Positions 48,766-57,602 of a stretch of DNA of 61,254 nucleotides are shown one piece after another (the stretch's first letter is position 1; the number at the start of each line of letters is the position of its first letter). The DNA is taken from positions 1 through 61,254 of IMG/VR virus record IMGVR_UViG_3300032309_001297, one strand, 5' to 3'. Position numbers and translations under genes: made by a program. The notes under the pieces are model-generated. The model was not told the origin of the DNA, did not search any database, and saw only the letters and a list, made by a program, of their open reading frames with translations. This DNA comes from a virus.

Positions 48766-50419
48766 AAGAAGTGCAAGAAGTTCCTCTATTACGGGGTCTA
48801 TTGGCGATGTTATGCGTCGTCTTAAATATCTAGAAGCACGACCTGCTCCGTCAAAACTTGCTAACCAAGTTGTTAGACGAACCAACATTCAGCCACGAGC
48901 TGTAGCAACTGACCAGATTGCTCTTGCTGCAATCACTAATGATCAGATGGCTGAAAATGCAATTAGACAAGCACAGTTAGCTACTAACTCTGTAGGTAAT
49001 GATGAAATTGCTACTGATGCGGTTGATAGCGCTGAGATTAAAGATAATGCTGTAGGAAACTCTGAACTAGCCACAGATTCAGTCAATTTTGATGAAATTG
49101 CATTAGACGCTGTTAGAGGTTCTGAGATTGCAACAGATGCTGTAGATAGTTCAGAGATAAATGCTAATGCTGTAGGTAACTCTGAAATTGGAACAGATGC
49201 TGTTCGCTCAGATGAAATCTTTACAGACGCAGTAGGAAGCTCAGAAATTGCTACCGATGCAGTAAATTCAGCTGAGATAAATTTTGATGCTGTTGGAAAC
49301 TCAGAGATGGGTACTGACTCCGTACGCTCTGATGAAATTTATGTTGATGCTGTAGGGAGTTCTGAGATTGCAACTAATGCTGTAGATAGTTCAGAAATTA
49401 TTTCTAATGCAATTGGAAATGATGAAATGGGCACTGATTCAGTAAGAGCAGATGAAATCTATATTGATGCTGTAGGTAGTTCAGAAATAGCTACTAATGC
49501 TGTAGATAGTGCAGAAATAAATGCTAATGCTGTAGATAGTTCAGAAATTGCTACTGGAGCAGTAGATGCAGATGAAATTGATTTAGATGCTGTAGGTGCA
49601 AGTGAACTTGCCAATAATGCTGTAGATACAAATAGTATTGTAGATGGAGCTGTTACTGATGCTAAAGTAGCTAGTGCTACTCTTGATGGTAATAAACTTA
49701 AAGATTCTACAATTTTTTATACAAAAATTGCCACAAAAACTGTTGGTGGAAGTTTAGATGCTTTTAAAAACAACATTACTGATAACTCAATTGGTCAGTT
49801 AAATATTGGACCTAACGCAGTTGGTTCTGGTGAGATTATTGCTGGTGCAGTAGGTAGTACAGAAATTGCTGCTGGTGCGGTTACAACAGACAAACTTGGA
49901 AACGGTTCTGTTACATTTTCAAAAATATCAAGTGGTTCAATTGGAAATGGCTCTACTCAGGTAGCACAGGGGTCTCACACCCATACTGGATTTGCTGGAT
50001 CAGGTCACACGCACGCAGTAACAATTGAATCCAGTGGTGCTCACGGTCACACACTTCAATCTGGTGCTCACGCTCACACTGGTACAACAGGTGCACCTTC
50101 TTCTCGTAAGTTCAAGACAGATATCTCTGACTACATGCCAGAAGATTTACAAAAAATTCTTCAACTAAATTTTGTAAAATACAAATATCATAAAAAATGG
50201 ACACCGCTTAATAGAGGCCGTGAGTGGAGCTACGGCTACATTGCTGAAGATGTAGAAGAACTGGGTGTAAAAGAAATAATTGAGTATGATGATAAAAAGC
50301 AACCTATTGCTATCAACTACGCTATGTTGTCAACACTCGTGTTAGAAATTGTAAAGGTTCAACAAAGTGAGATAGACTTACTTAAGCAGCAACTAGCAAA
50401 GTTGATGGAGACAAAATGA
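48755..50419 (+). CDS. Tail fibre with decapeptide repeats and a C-terminal S74 chaperone domain, 554 aa
   Basis: GTG 48755 overlaps the upstream stop. Residues about 85-300 are a run of 10-residue units (DAVGSSEIAT, DAVDSAEINF, ...), grouped into 40-residue super-repeats. A trimeric beta-structure or beta-solenoid stalk is likely. Residues about 405-447 are His-rich (HTHTGFAGSGHTHAV ...), a pattern that binds metal in phage needle tips. From about residue 449 SSRKFKTDISDYMPEDL ... YGYIAEDVEELG starts a peptidase S74 intramolecular chaperone domain, whose Ser-Lys dyad cleaves itself off after trimer folding. It ends in a helix rich in Leu/Gln/Lys. Confidence 0.85.
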   Translation: MATRRSARSSSITGSIGDVMRRLKYLEARPAPSKLANQVVRRTNIQPRAVATDQIALAAITNDQMAENAIRQAQLATNSVGNDEIATDAVDSAEIKDNAVGNSELATDSVNFDEIALDAVRGSEIATDAVDSSEINANAVGNSEIGTDAVRSDEIFTDAVGSSEIATDAVNSAEINFDAVGNSEMGTDSVRSDEIYVDAVGSSEIATNAVDSSEIISNAIGNDEMGTDSVRADEIYIDAVGSSEIATNAVDSAEINANAVDSSEIATGAVDADEIDLDAVGASELANNAVDTNSIVDGAVTDAKVASATLDGNKLKDSTIFYTKIATKTVGGSLDAFKNNITDNSIGQLNIGPNAVGSGEIIAGAVGSTEIAAGAVTTDKLGNGSVTFSKISSGSIGNGSTQVAQGSHTHTGFAGSGHTHAVTIESSGAHGHTLQSGAHAHTGTTGAPSSRKFKTDISDYMPEDLQKILQLNFVKYKYHKKWTPLNRGREWSYGYIAEDVEELGVKEIIEYDDKKQPIAINYAMLSTLVLEIVKVQQSEIDLLKQQLAKLMETK

Positions 50420-50874
50420 TAGAATACAAAGCGAAATATGAAGCTGGGCAAGAGCCTCATATCTGCAAACTTATTACTGCATCTAGTGGTGAAGAGTTTT
50501 GTACAGAGATTAACTTAACTAATACATCTGAAGTTGAAAACATCTCTGATGAAACTATTAATGAGCATATAGAACATCTAGGTCAATACCTAGCTCATCT
50601 TGCTGCTGATTTTGCACCATACCCAGAACCAGAAGTATGGACAAAGCCTTGGCCTTTTGTTAATATTAAAGAGATTTATGATGTCCTTGAGAAATCAACT
50701 CAATGGTGGAATCATTTAAATAACAATGGTCATCAAGGTAGAACTCTTACTATGACTGATGAAGAGCACAGTTTATTGCATCAATTTGATGAACCACATG
50801 AGCATGACCCAGAAACGGGTGAGCCAACATACGGATTGGGAGTAAGAGGAGAGTTTGGGTCAACTGATGTATGA
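50416..50874 (+). CDS. Tail-region accessory protein, 152 aa
   Basis: ATG 50416 overlaps the fibre stop (ATGA) with GGAGA before it. It begins MIEYKAKYEAGQEPHICKLI and contains DETINEHIEHLGQYLAHLAADF and a His-rich end (HSLLHQFDEPHEHDPETGEP). It might be a fibre chaperone or a small tail protein; no family is recognised. Confidence 0.55.
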   Translation: MIEYKAKYEAGQEPHICKLITASSGEEFCTEINLTNTSEVENISDETINEHIEHLGQYLAHLAADFAPYPEPEVWTKPWPFVNIKEIYDVLEKSTQWWNHLNNNGHQGRTLTMTDEEHSLLHQFDEPHEHDPETGEPTYGLGVRGEFGSTDV

Positions 50875-51337
50875 GGTAAAAGACGGTTCCCGTACTCTTC
50901 AATTTAATGGTCGTCTATTAGGAGAGTCTTCCTCATGGCGTCGTGGTTCTACTAGATGGATTGAGTTTAAGCTTTACAAGACAGAGAATGGCTCATACAT
51001 TCTTTCTCGTGTAGGTGTATCTCTTATGTTTCATGGTGCTGCATGCCCACTTGTTAAGCGTTACAACCTCACAGAGGCATCCTCAGATGAGCTTAAAAGT
51101 GATGCACTTCCTTGTGAAGAGTGCTTCCCATCTCGCTCACTGCCTGTTGTATTTCCTGAAAAAGACCGAACATGGGCTCAAGTAAGTGAAGACCCAACAC
51201 CAGTTTTAGATGCTCTTTACAAATACGACCAAGGTGGGGCAAGATATCTAACTAATGTTGCTCAAAGATTGCTAGAACTAGCAGCAGATCAAGACGAAAA
51301 AATTGACAGTATCTATAGAGTGGAAATGATTCCATAA
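50867..51337 (+). CDS. Unknown protein, 156 aa
   Basis: ATG 50867 overlaps the upstream gene; TTG 50855 is a weaker choice because the purine-rich GAGGAGAG would then be too close. The N-terminal half is beta-rich (TLQFNGRLLGESSSWRRGSTRWIEFKLYKTENGSYILSRVG). A central PCEECFP cysteine pair may bind metal. The C-terminal half is helical. It sits at the end of the late operon; function unknown. Confidence 0.6.
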   Translation: MYEVKDGSRTLQFNGRLLGESSSWRRGSTRWIEFKLYKTENGSYILSRVGVSLMFHGAACPLVKRYNLTEASSDELKSDALPCEECFPSRSLPVVFPEKDRTWAQVSEDPTPVLDALYKYDQGGARYLTNVAQRLLELAADQDEKIDSIYRVEMIP

Positions 51338-51376
51338 AAGAGATATATTAGTTTTACCTTCAAGACAGAGGAAAAA

Positions 51377-53098
51377 ATGACCCAGCGACGAACGGACCTA
51401 TCAGGTGTACAACTACACCTTGTCAACAATGTACAAGAAGCAGAAAAATTCTTGCATTGGCTTGGTGAGCGACGTCCCCATAACGCTATCGCAATTGACA
51501 CAGAAACTGGTGAGCATCTAGGACGCCCTCGTGCAGATGCGCTATCTCCTTGGCATGGTGATTTGCGTCTTGTTCAAGTAGGCGATGGCATGACTGGTTG
51601 GTCAATTCCTTGGGATGAATGGTCTGGTGTTTTCTACGAAGCAATGGACCGATTTGATGGACCTATTGTGTGCCACAATATTGCATTCGAAGCCCGATGG
51701 TTTGCTATTAAATCGCGTTGGCAGATGCCATGGGAACGTGCACACGACACGATGATTATGGCTCACATTGTTGACCCACTTGGTTCTGGTGCATTGAAGA
51801 GCCTTGCATCCACTCACATTGACCCAATGGCTGCACACTTGCAAAGCAAACTTGATGAAAGCCTTGCAACTAATGGCTGGACTTGGGGCACTGTCCCTAC
51901 ATCATTTGAACCTTATTGGTCTTACGGCGCTCTTGACACAGTTATCACGATGCGTCTGTGGGAGATGTATTGGGAGAAGTGTGGTCCTGAAGGTCCGTAC
52001 CACAAGGCTTATGAACTTGAGATGGCTACACGCAAAATTGTTACTCGTATGGAGATTAACGGTGCTCGCGTAGATGTCGAGTATTCAAAAAAGAAATATG
52101 AAGAGCTTCTTGACTACACCGAAAAGGTAAAGCTTTGGGCTTATAACAAGTACGGAGCTTCAATTACAAGCAACGTTCAACTTGTAAAGATTCTTGAAAA
52201 CCTTGGTGCTGATATTACAGAGTTCACACCATCTGGTCAGAAGTCCGCTGGTGCAGACCAACTTAAGCAATTAGCAATTGCTGGAAACGAAGAAGTTAAA
52301 AACCTTGCAGAGACTGTCTTGCAGCAACGCAAGGCTGACAAACTTGCTAACACTTACTTCCTCAACTTTATGAATAAGCATGTCAATGGCTTTGTACATC
52401 CATCCGTAAAAACTCTTGGTGCTCGCACCTCTCGCATGTCTATTACTGACCCAGCGTTGCAGACTCTTCCTAAAGGCGATGCCACTGTGCGCCGTGCGTT
52501 TATCCCAAAGGATGAGGACCATGTATTGATTACCTCAGACCTTGACCAAGTTGAGTTCCGTATGTTTGCCTCTCTTTCTGCAGATGAGAATTTAATTAAA
52601 CTTTTTCATATTGCAGACCAAACTGGCTCTGATCCATTTACCGAAATCGGTCGTCAGGTTTATCAAGACCCAACGATGCAGAAATCAGATAAGCGACGTA
52701 ACCTCATTAAGGGTGTTGTCTACGGTCGTCTCTACGGTGCTGGAGTGGCTAAGCAAGCGCTTACTGCTGGAGTTCCAGAGCATCAGATGCGTGAAGTATC
52801 AGACTCGTTTGACCTCAACTATCCAGGAATGATGTCATTCCAAAAACAGATTGACAACATTGGTCAACAAAGATTCCGCAACGAAGGTCAAGGATATGTT
52901 TATACATGGACTGGTCGTCGTATCCCTTGCGATGATGACCGCACTTACACACTTGTGAATTATCTGATTCAAGGTGGAGCAGCAGAGATTTTTAAGAGTA
53001 ACTTAGTCAAGCTTGACGCAGCAGATTTAACAGATTATTTAATTGTTCCAGTGCATGACGAAATTGTTTTACAAGCCCCTCGTAAAGAGGCAGAATAA
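51377..53098 (+). CDS. polA: Family A DNA polymerase with 3'-5' exonuclease (truncated by an in-frame TAA)
   Basis: ATG 51377 with AGACAGAGGAAAA. The N-terminal exonuclease has AIDTETGEHLG (about residue 38) and CHNIAFEARWF (about 100). The polymerase has motif A (LITSDLDQVEFRMFA), motif B (KRRNLIKGVVYGRLYGAG) and motif C (IVPVHDEIV, about residue 557). The stop TAA 53096-53098 falls 14 codons after motif C. The same frame continues for 34 residues typical of the family's C-terminus (VRECMTTTEGWAVPLTADV ...). Whether the truncated enzyme would be active is unknown. Role: phage genome replication. Confidence 0.85.
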   Translation: MTQRRTDLSGVQLHLVNNVQEAEKFLHWLGERRPHNAIAIDTETGEHLGRPRADALSPWHGDLRLVQVGDGMTGWSIPWDEWSGVFYEAMDRFDGPIVCHNIAFEARWFAIKSRWQMPWERAHDTMIMAHIVDPLGSGALKSLASTHIDPMAAHLQSKLDESLATNGWTWGTVPTSFEPYWSYGALDTVITMRLWEMYWEKCGPEGPYHKAYELEMATRKIVTRMEINGARVDVEYSKKKYEELLDYTEKVKLWAYNKYGASITSNVQLVKILENLGADITEFTPSGQKSAGADQLKQLAIAGNEEVKNLAETVLQQRKADKLANTYFLNFMNKHVNGFVHPSVKTLGARTSRMSITDPALQTLPKGDATVRRAFIPKDEDHVLITSDLDQVEFRMFASLSADENLIKLFHIADQTGSDPFTEIGRQVYQDPTMQKSDKRRNLIKGVVYGRLYGAGVAKQALTAGVPEHQMREVSDSFDLNYPGMMSFQKQIDNIGQQRFRNEGQGYVYTWTGRRIPCDDDRTYTLVNYLIQGGAAEIFKSNLVKLDAADLTDYLIVPVHDEIVLQAPRKEAE

Positions 53099-53203
53099 AT
53101 TAAAAAGATTGTTCGTGAATGTATGACAACAACAGAAGGATGGGCCGTCCCACTTACAGCAGATGTAGACGGACCACTTGAAAATTGGGGACAGAAATAC
53201 TAG
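53099..53203 (+). pseudogene. Detached C-terminal end of the DNA polymerase frame
   Basis: The 34 codons from ATT 53099 to TAG 53201 are in the same frame as the polymerase and contain the expected PolI ending (IVRECMTTTEGWAVPL ... WGQKY). No start or RBS supports independent translation. Changing TAA 53096 back to a sense codon (GAA would read E-I-K-K) would restore the full-length enzyme of about 608 aa. Confidence 0.75.
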
Positions 53204-53205
53204 AC

Positions 53206-53526
53206 ATGAGTAAATATCTAGATATGGCGCTTGCGCTCGCAAAGACGAGCAAGTGCCGATACAGGCATGGCTGCGTAGTTGTTTCTAACGGAAGGATTAT
53301 CGCCACAGCAACTAATAAAAAGATTGCTGACCCAACAACACATTGGCGTAGGTCGCATGTACATGCGGAAGCAGCGGCAGCACTTGCAGCAGGGACTCGT
53401 GTAAAAGGAGCTCTTGTCTATGTTGCTCGTGCTGCTGCTGACGGCTCTGCTGCATATTCAAAACCTTGTAAGAAATGCGAAAGTTATCTAGAAAGACTTG
53501 GAGTTTCTAAGGTGGTATGGACATGA
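53206..53526 (+). CDS. Zinc-dependent (deoxy)cytidylate deaminase-like protein, 106 aa
   Basis: ATG 53206 follows the polymerase frame by two bases. H53-A-E55 and P87-C88-x2-C91 are the zinc-ligand and catalytic-Glu motifs of the cytidine/dCMP deaminase superfamily. The protein is shorter than classical dCMP deaminases. Deamination of dCMP or cytidine would feed the dUMP/dTMP pool; the exact substrate cannot be told. Position in the replication operon fits nucleotide metabolism. Confidence 0.75.
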   Translation: MSKYLDMALALAKTSKCRYRHGCVVVSNGRIIATATNKKIADPTTHWRRSHVHAEAAAALAAGTRVKGALVYVARAAADGSAAYSKPCKKCESYLERLGVSKVVWT

Positions 53527-54002
53527 GTCATGTAGTTCTTGCAGTAGACCCAGGAAAAGCAACTGGTGTTGCTCTTCTGTCTTGGTCAGGAAATCCTGAC
53601 GAGATACCAGAGCGTCTTTACTCAACTGAGTGTCAACCTGATGCTTTTGCTAACGATGTTCTGACTGGCTTGGCTGATTGGAAAAAATATGATAATTTCA
53701 AAGTTGTATGCGAGCGCTTTGTAATCAACGCTGCAACTGCTAAGAACTCTCAAGCGCCTTATAGCCTTGAGCAGATTGGCGTTCTCAAGCATCTATGTAG
53801 GGAAAACGACTATCCAGTAGACAACATCATATTTCAAGCTCCTGTAGACGCTAAGAATATGTTCCCTAATAAAGCTCTCCAAACCATTGGCGTTTGGCAT
53901 AAGGGGGGAGAAGGTCATGCTAATGATGCAATACGACATGGGCTTCTATCTCTAGTTCGCTCAAGATGGATTCCTCGTGTACTCTTAGACAAAGAAAAAT
54001 AA
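53523..54002 (+). CDS. RuvC-like Holliday junction resolvase, 159 aa
   Basis: ATG 53523 overlaps the upstream TGA and has AAGGTGG before it; ATG 53517 is an alternative. VVLAVDPGKATGVALL (first Asp), VVCERFVI (Glu), and GHANDAIRHGLLSLV (C-terminal Asp and His) match the RuvC/RNase H-like phage resolvase pattern. Role: resolving recombination or replication branches before packaging. Neighbours (polymerase, helicase, nuclease, RecA-fold ATPase) support this. Confidence 0.8.
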   Translation: MSHVVLAVDPGKATGVALLSWSGNPDEIPERLYSTECQPDAFANDVLTGLADWKKYDNFKVVCERFVINAATAKNSQAPYSLEQIGVLKHLCRENDYPVDNIIFQAPVDAKNMFPNKALQTIGVWHKGGEGHANDAIRHGLLSLVRSRWIPRVLLDKEK

Positions 54003-54014
54003 CTAACAGATAGG

Positions 54015-54044
54015 TTGTAGTTTTTCATCAAATCGTGTTAGTAT
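54015..54044 (+). promoter_or_regulatory. Weak promoter candidate before the helicase operon
   Basis: TTGTAG (54015-54020), an 18-bp spacer and TAGTAT (54039-54044). The leader GCGACGAAAGAAGG resembles the conserved leaders of the early genes, but the spacer lacks the AAGTGCAGGAAG element. Confidence 0.45.
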
Positions 54045-54072
54045 GTGACATAGCGACGAAAGAAGGTAGCAA

Positions 54073-55872
54073 GTGCCAGTAATAGTGGACCTCGACAGCG
54101 AGAAATCCCACATTCTCATTACCGCAGAATGGCGATACAAGGAACTATGTAAATCCCTGCCTGGCTCCTCTTGGAATCAAACTGAGCAGGTATGGAGAGT
54201 TCCTCTTAGCTGGTCTAGTTGCCTAGCCCTACGCTCCACTTTCCGCGATGATTTAACTATTGGCTCAGACCTTACAGAGTGGGCTACAAACGAGCTAAAC
54301 AGCCGTGTAAGCCCCGCAATGGCCCTCAGAGAGCTTGAGACAGCAGATGGAGACGAAGACCTATTTCCACATCAAAGAGCTGGCGTAGCCTTCCTAGCGA
54401 CCGCTAAACGAGCCCTTTTGGCAGATGAGCCCGGTCTTGGTAAGACTGCTCAGGCTATCCGCGCCCTTAAGAAATTGCAGGAAAATGGCGAAGATGTCTT
54501 TCCTGCGCTTATTGTTTGCCCTAATACCCTCAAGAAGAACTGGGCTCGTGAATTTAAGACTTGGTGGCCTGAAGTTACTACTCAGGTAATCAAGGGAACT
54601 TCTGCTCAGCGTAAGAAACAATTTGAATCAAACGCAGATGTCTACATCATCAACTGGGAGTCCTTGCGTACACATTCACGACTTGCCCCATACGGATCAG
54701 TTGCCTTAACACGCTGCTCCACATGCGGTGGTCACGATGAAGCAATAAGTGAAAACCGTTGTGAGGTTCACCTTCGTGAACTAAATAAGATTGATTTTAA
54801 AGCTGTTGTTGCAGACGAAATCCACCGCTCTAAGGAACCTAAGTCAAAGCAGACTCGTGCTCTTTGGTCAGCAACTGGAGACGCTCAGATTCGTTTTGCT
54901 CTTACTGGAACACCAATTGCAAATAATGTTGTTGACTTGTGGGCAATTCTTCACTGGTTATCTCCAAAAGACTGGCCTTCAAAGACAAAGTGGATTGACC
55001 GAATGATTGACACGATGCTTAATGCATTTGGTGGGATGCTTGTAATTGGGGTAAAGCCTCACATGCAGGATGAGTTTTATAAAGCAATTAATCCGCATAT
55101 GCGCCGTATGCTTAAGTCCGTTGTGCTTCCATGGCTTCCAGAAATTATTAACGAACGCCGTGATGTTGAGATGTCGACTAAGCAAAAGAAAGCTTACGAG
55201 CAGATGCGTGACACCATGATTGCAGAGCTTGAATCTGGTGATGCACTTACTGCCCCAAGTATCTTGACTCAAACGACAAGACTTGTCCAATTTGCTAGTT
55301 CTTATGCAACTATGGAGGTAAATGAGACCACAGGGGAAATGAAAGCAAGATTGTCAGACCCCTCCTGTAAAGTCGATGCTCTGATGGATGATATTTCTCA
55401 TGGTGACTTTGGTGATGATTCAGTAGCGGTATGTGCTGTATCTCGTCAGTTGATTGAACTTCTTAGCGCCGCTATGACCAAGGCAAAGATTGACCACGGT
55501 CTTATTACTGGTGCTCAAGATGAAGATGAACGACAGAAGGCTATTGATGATTTCCAGTCTGGAAAGATTAAATGGATTCTATTTACAGCACAGGCTGGCG
55601 GTGTGGGTGTGACCTTGACTGCTGCCCGTAGGCTGATTATGCTTCAGAGGCCGTGGTCATTAGTTGACCATAAGCAAGCTTTGGATCGCGTTCATAGAAT
55701 TGGTTCCGAAATTCACGATTCAGTGATTATCACTGATTACGTTACTGAAGGAACTATTGAAGAACGTGTATTGCAAGTGCTAGAAACAAAAGCAGATAAC
55801 TTTGAGCAAATTGTCCGTGACAAAGACCAACTACTCAGGGTTCTAAAAGACGATAAGGCAGGAGTCCTATGA
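54073..55872 (+). CDS. SNF2-family (DEAD-like) helicase, 599 aa
   Basis: GTG 54073 after AAGAAGG. An N-terminal HARP-like segment (about residues 1-90) precedes the helicase: LFPHQRAGVAFLATAKRALLADEPGLGKTAQAIRAL (motif I), VVADEIHRSK (motif II, DEIH), FALTGTPIANN (motif III), and the C-terminal GGVGVTLTAARRLIMLQRPWSLVDHKQALDRVHRIG (motifs V-VI). SNF2-type proteins are DNA translocases. Phage versions belong to the replication/recombination set. Two CxxC pairs (TRCSTCGGHDEAISENRCEVH) form a small zinc insert. Its stop overlaps the next ATG. Confidence 0.85.
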   Translation: MPVIVDLDSEKSHILITAEWRYKELCKSLPGSSWNQTEQVWRVPLSWSSCLALRSTFRDDLTIGSDLTEWATNELNSRVSPAMALRELETADGDEDLFPHQRAGVAFLATAKRALLADEPGLGKTAQAIRALKKLQENGEDVFPALIVCPNTLKKNWAREFKTWWPEVTTQVIKGTSAQRKKQFESNADVYIINWESLRTHSRLAPYGSVALTRCSTCGGHDEAISENRCEVHLRELNKIDFKAVVADEIHRSKEPKSKQTRALWSATGDAQIRFALTGTPIANNVVDLWAILHWLSPKDWPSKTKWIDRMIDTMLNAFGGMLVIGVKPHMQDEFYKAINPHMRRMLKSVVLPWLPEIINERRDVEMSTKQKKAYEQMRDTMIAELESGDALTAPSILTQTTRLVQFASSYATMEVNETTGEMKARLSDPSCKVDALMDDISHGDFGDDSVAVCAVSRQLIELLSAAMTKAKIDHGLITGAQDEDERQKAIDDFQSGKIKWILFTAQAGGVGVTLTAARRLIMLQRPWSLVDHKQALDRVHRIGSEIHDSVIITDYVTEGTIEERVLQVLETKADNFEQIVRDKDQLLRVLKDDKAGVL

Positions 55873-56798
55873 GTGAAGTAGTTAGACTTTCAAACTCTGA
55901 AATTCAAACATTTAAAGATTGTCGCCGTCGTTGGTGGTTTAGTTACTACCGACGCTTGCAACCAAAGCACAGAGACTCTACTGGTGCTCTTGCATTAGGA
56001 ACTCGTATCCACGCAGCACTTGACGATTATTATGCAAATGGAACTAACCTTCTGACTGCACACAATAATCTTGTCAACACCGAGAAAGCTGTTTTGCTTG
56101 AGAAGTTCCTTGATGTATCTGAACTTGAAAAAGAAGCAGAGCTTGGTCACATCATGCTTGAGGGTTATCTTCAGTGGGTTGAAGAGAACGGAATTGACGC
56201 AGAGCTTGAGATGATTTCAACTGAAGAAATTATTACTGCACCGCTCTTCAATGGTGAGGTTGAACTTACTGGAAAGCTTGACATGCGTGTTCGTCGCAAA
56301 GGTGACGGTGTTCGTATGTTCCGCGATTTCAAAACTGTAGGTGGGTCTCTTGGAGACTTTGCAAATCTTGCACCTATGAATGAACAGATTCTTACCTACA
56401 TGCTTCTTGAAGCAACAAAGGTGGATGAGACGGAGCGCTCAGACGGAGGTATCTTCACAATGTTGAAGAAGGTTCGTCGTTCTGCAGCAGCACGACCACC
56501 TTTCTATGACCAGATAGAGGTCAGACACAATATCTTCACCTTGCGTTCCTTCTGGGATCGCATTCATGGGACGATTACGGACTTGATGAGAGTTCGTACT
56601 GCCCTTGATAAGGGGGAGAGCCCTGCATTCCATGCGTATCCGAGCCCGTCTCGTGATTGCAAATGGAAATGCAAGTTTTACTCTGTATGTACTCTCGTCG
56701 ATGATGGAAGTGCATCAGAGCAAGCAATAAGTGAAATGTATGAAGTCGCAGACCCATACGCATATTACGGAATCAACGAAACAAAAGGAAACGAGTGA
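55869..56798 (+). CDS. Cas4/RecB-like PD-(D/E)XK exonuclease with 4-Cys iron-sulfur motif, 309 aa
   Basis: ATG 55869 overlaps the helicase stop (ATGA). Cys18 (in FKDCRRRWWF) and C264, C268, C274 (DCKWKCKFYSVC) form the typical four-cysteine cluster around a nuclease core: LGTRIHAALDDYY, VELTGKLDMRVRR, FRDFKTVGG (D...K of PD-(D/E)XK). Phage versions act in end processing/recombination; this is not a CRISPR gene here, as no array or cas neighbours exist. Confidence 0.85.
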   Translation: MSEVVRLSNSEIQTFKDCRRRWWFSYYRRLQPKHRDSTGALALGTRIHAALDDYYANGTNLLTAHNNLVNTEKAVLLEKFLDVSELEKEAELGHIMLEGYLQWVEENGIDAELEMISTEEIITAPLFNGEVELTGKLDMRVRRKGDGVRMFRDFKTVGGSLGDFANLAPMNEQILTYMLLEATKVDETERSDGGIFTMLKKVRRSAAARPPFYDQIEVRHNIFTLRSFWDRIHGTITDLMRVRTALDKGESPAFHAYPSPSRDCKWKCKFYSVCTLVDDGSASEQAISEMYEVADPYAYYGINETKGNE

Positions 56799-56801
56799 CA
56801 C

Positions 56802-57602
56802 ATGAGTGAGATACAACGGTCATTGACCGTAATGGTTTACGGAGAATCAAAAGTAGGTAAATCCTCTTTTGCCGTAACCGCGCCATATCCACGTCTTATG
56901 CTTGACGTTGAAGGTGGACATAGATTCCTACCTATCGTCGTTAAGTACTGGGACCCATTGAGAGAAGAACCACCTCTTGCAGATGGTACTTGGGACACCT
57001 GTGTTGTCACTGTCCGTGACTACGACACGGTTATCAAGACGTATCAGTGGTTGCAGTTAGGTAAGCACCACTTTAAGAGCTTGATTATTGACTCTATCTC
57101 GGAGTTGCAAGTCAAGTGCATGGACAGCATTGCTGGAAACGAACAAATGAAGATGCAACAGTGGGGCGAACTTCTTCGTCACATGGGTGGTCTACTTCGT
57201 GACCTTCGTGACCTTACGATGCACCCAACTAATCCACTTGAGGCTGTCGTATTAACAGCGATGTCTCGTGTGACGCAGGACGGAAAGCATCGTCCATATT
57301 TGCAAGGACAACTTGCAATTCAAGCACCATATTTTTACGACATTCTTGGTGCTCTAACAATTGAACAGTTTCCCAACCCAGACCCTCTTCAAGCTCCTTA
57401 CAAGGTTCGTCGTATGTATGTCGAACGCACAAATGAGTATGAAGCAGGAGAGCGTGTACAAGGAAGACTTGGCGCAATTGTTGAGCAAGACAAGCTTTCA
57501 ATTGAGACAATGCTCAATGAGATTTTCGGTGCGAAGCAGGTAGCTTCGGCTGAGAAAACAACAACAACAACAAACAAGAAAGAAACAGAGGTACCAGCGT
57601 GA
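56802..57602 (+). CDS. RecA-fold ATPase of the phage Sak4 type, 266 aa
   Basis: ATG 56802 is three bases after the nuclease stop. Walker A GESKVGKSS (about residues 14-22), LMLDVEGG, and a Walker B-like KSLIIDSISEL are present. Phage ATPases of this type next to a nuclease and an SSB-like protein are Sak4-like single-strand annealing partners. The C-terminus is Thr/Lys-rich (TTTTNKKETEVPA). The stop overlaps the next GTG (GTGA). Confidence 0.8.
   Translation: MSEIQRSLTVMVYGESKVGKSSFAVTAPYPRLMLDVEGGHRFLPIVVKYWDPLREEPPLADGTWDTCVVTVRDYDTVIKTYQWLQLGKHHFKSLIIDSISELQVKCMDSIAGNEQMKMQQWGELLRHMGGLLRDLRDLTMHPTNPLEAVVLTAMSRVTQDGKHRPYLQGQLAIQAPYFYDILGALTIEQFPNPDPLQAPYKVRRMYVERTNEYEAGERVQGRLGAIVEQDKLSIETMLNEIFGAKQVASAEKTTTTTNKKETEVPA

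Noticed and set aside
42075-53098. Reassignment of TAG (or TAA) as a sense codon
   Set aside because: Many genes in the window end with TAG or TAA at sensible positions, the two internal stops are different codons, and I recognise no suppressor tRNA.
53099-53203. The polymerase tail as an independent small gene
   Set aside because: It has no RBS and its sequence matches the family's C-terminus in the same frame as the polymerase.
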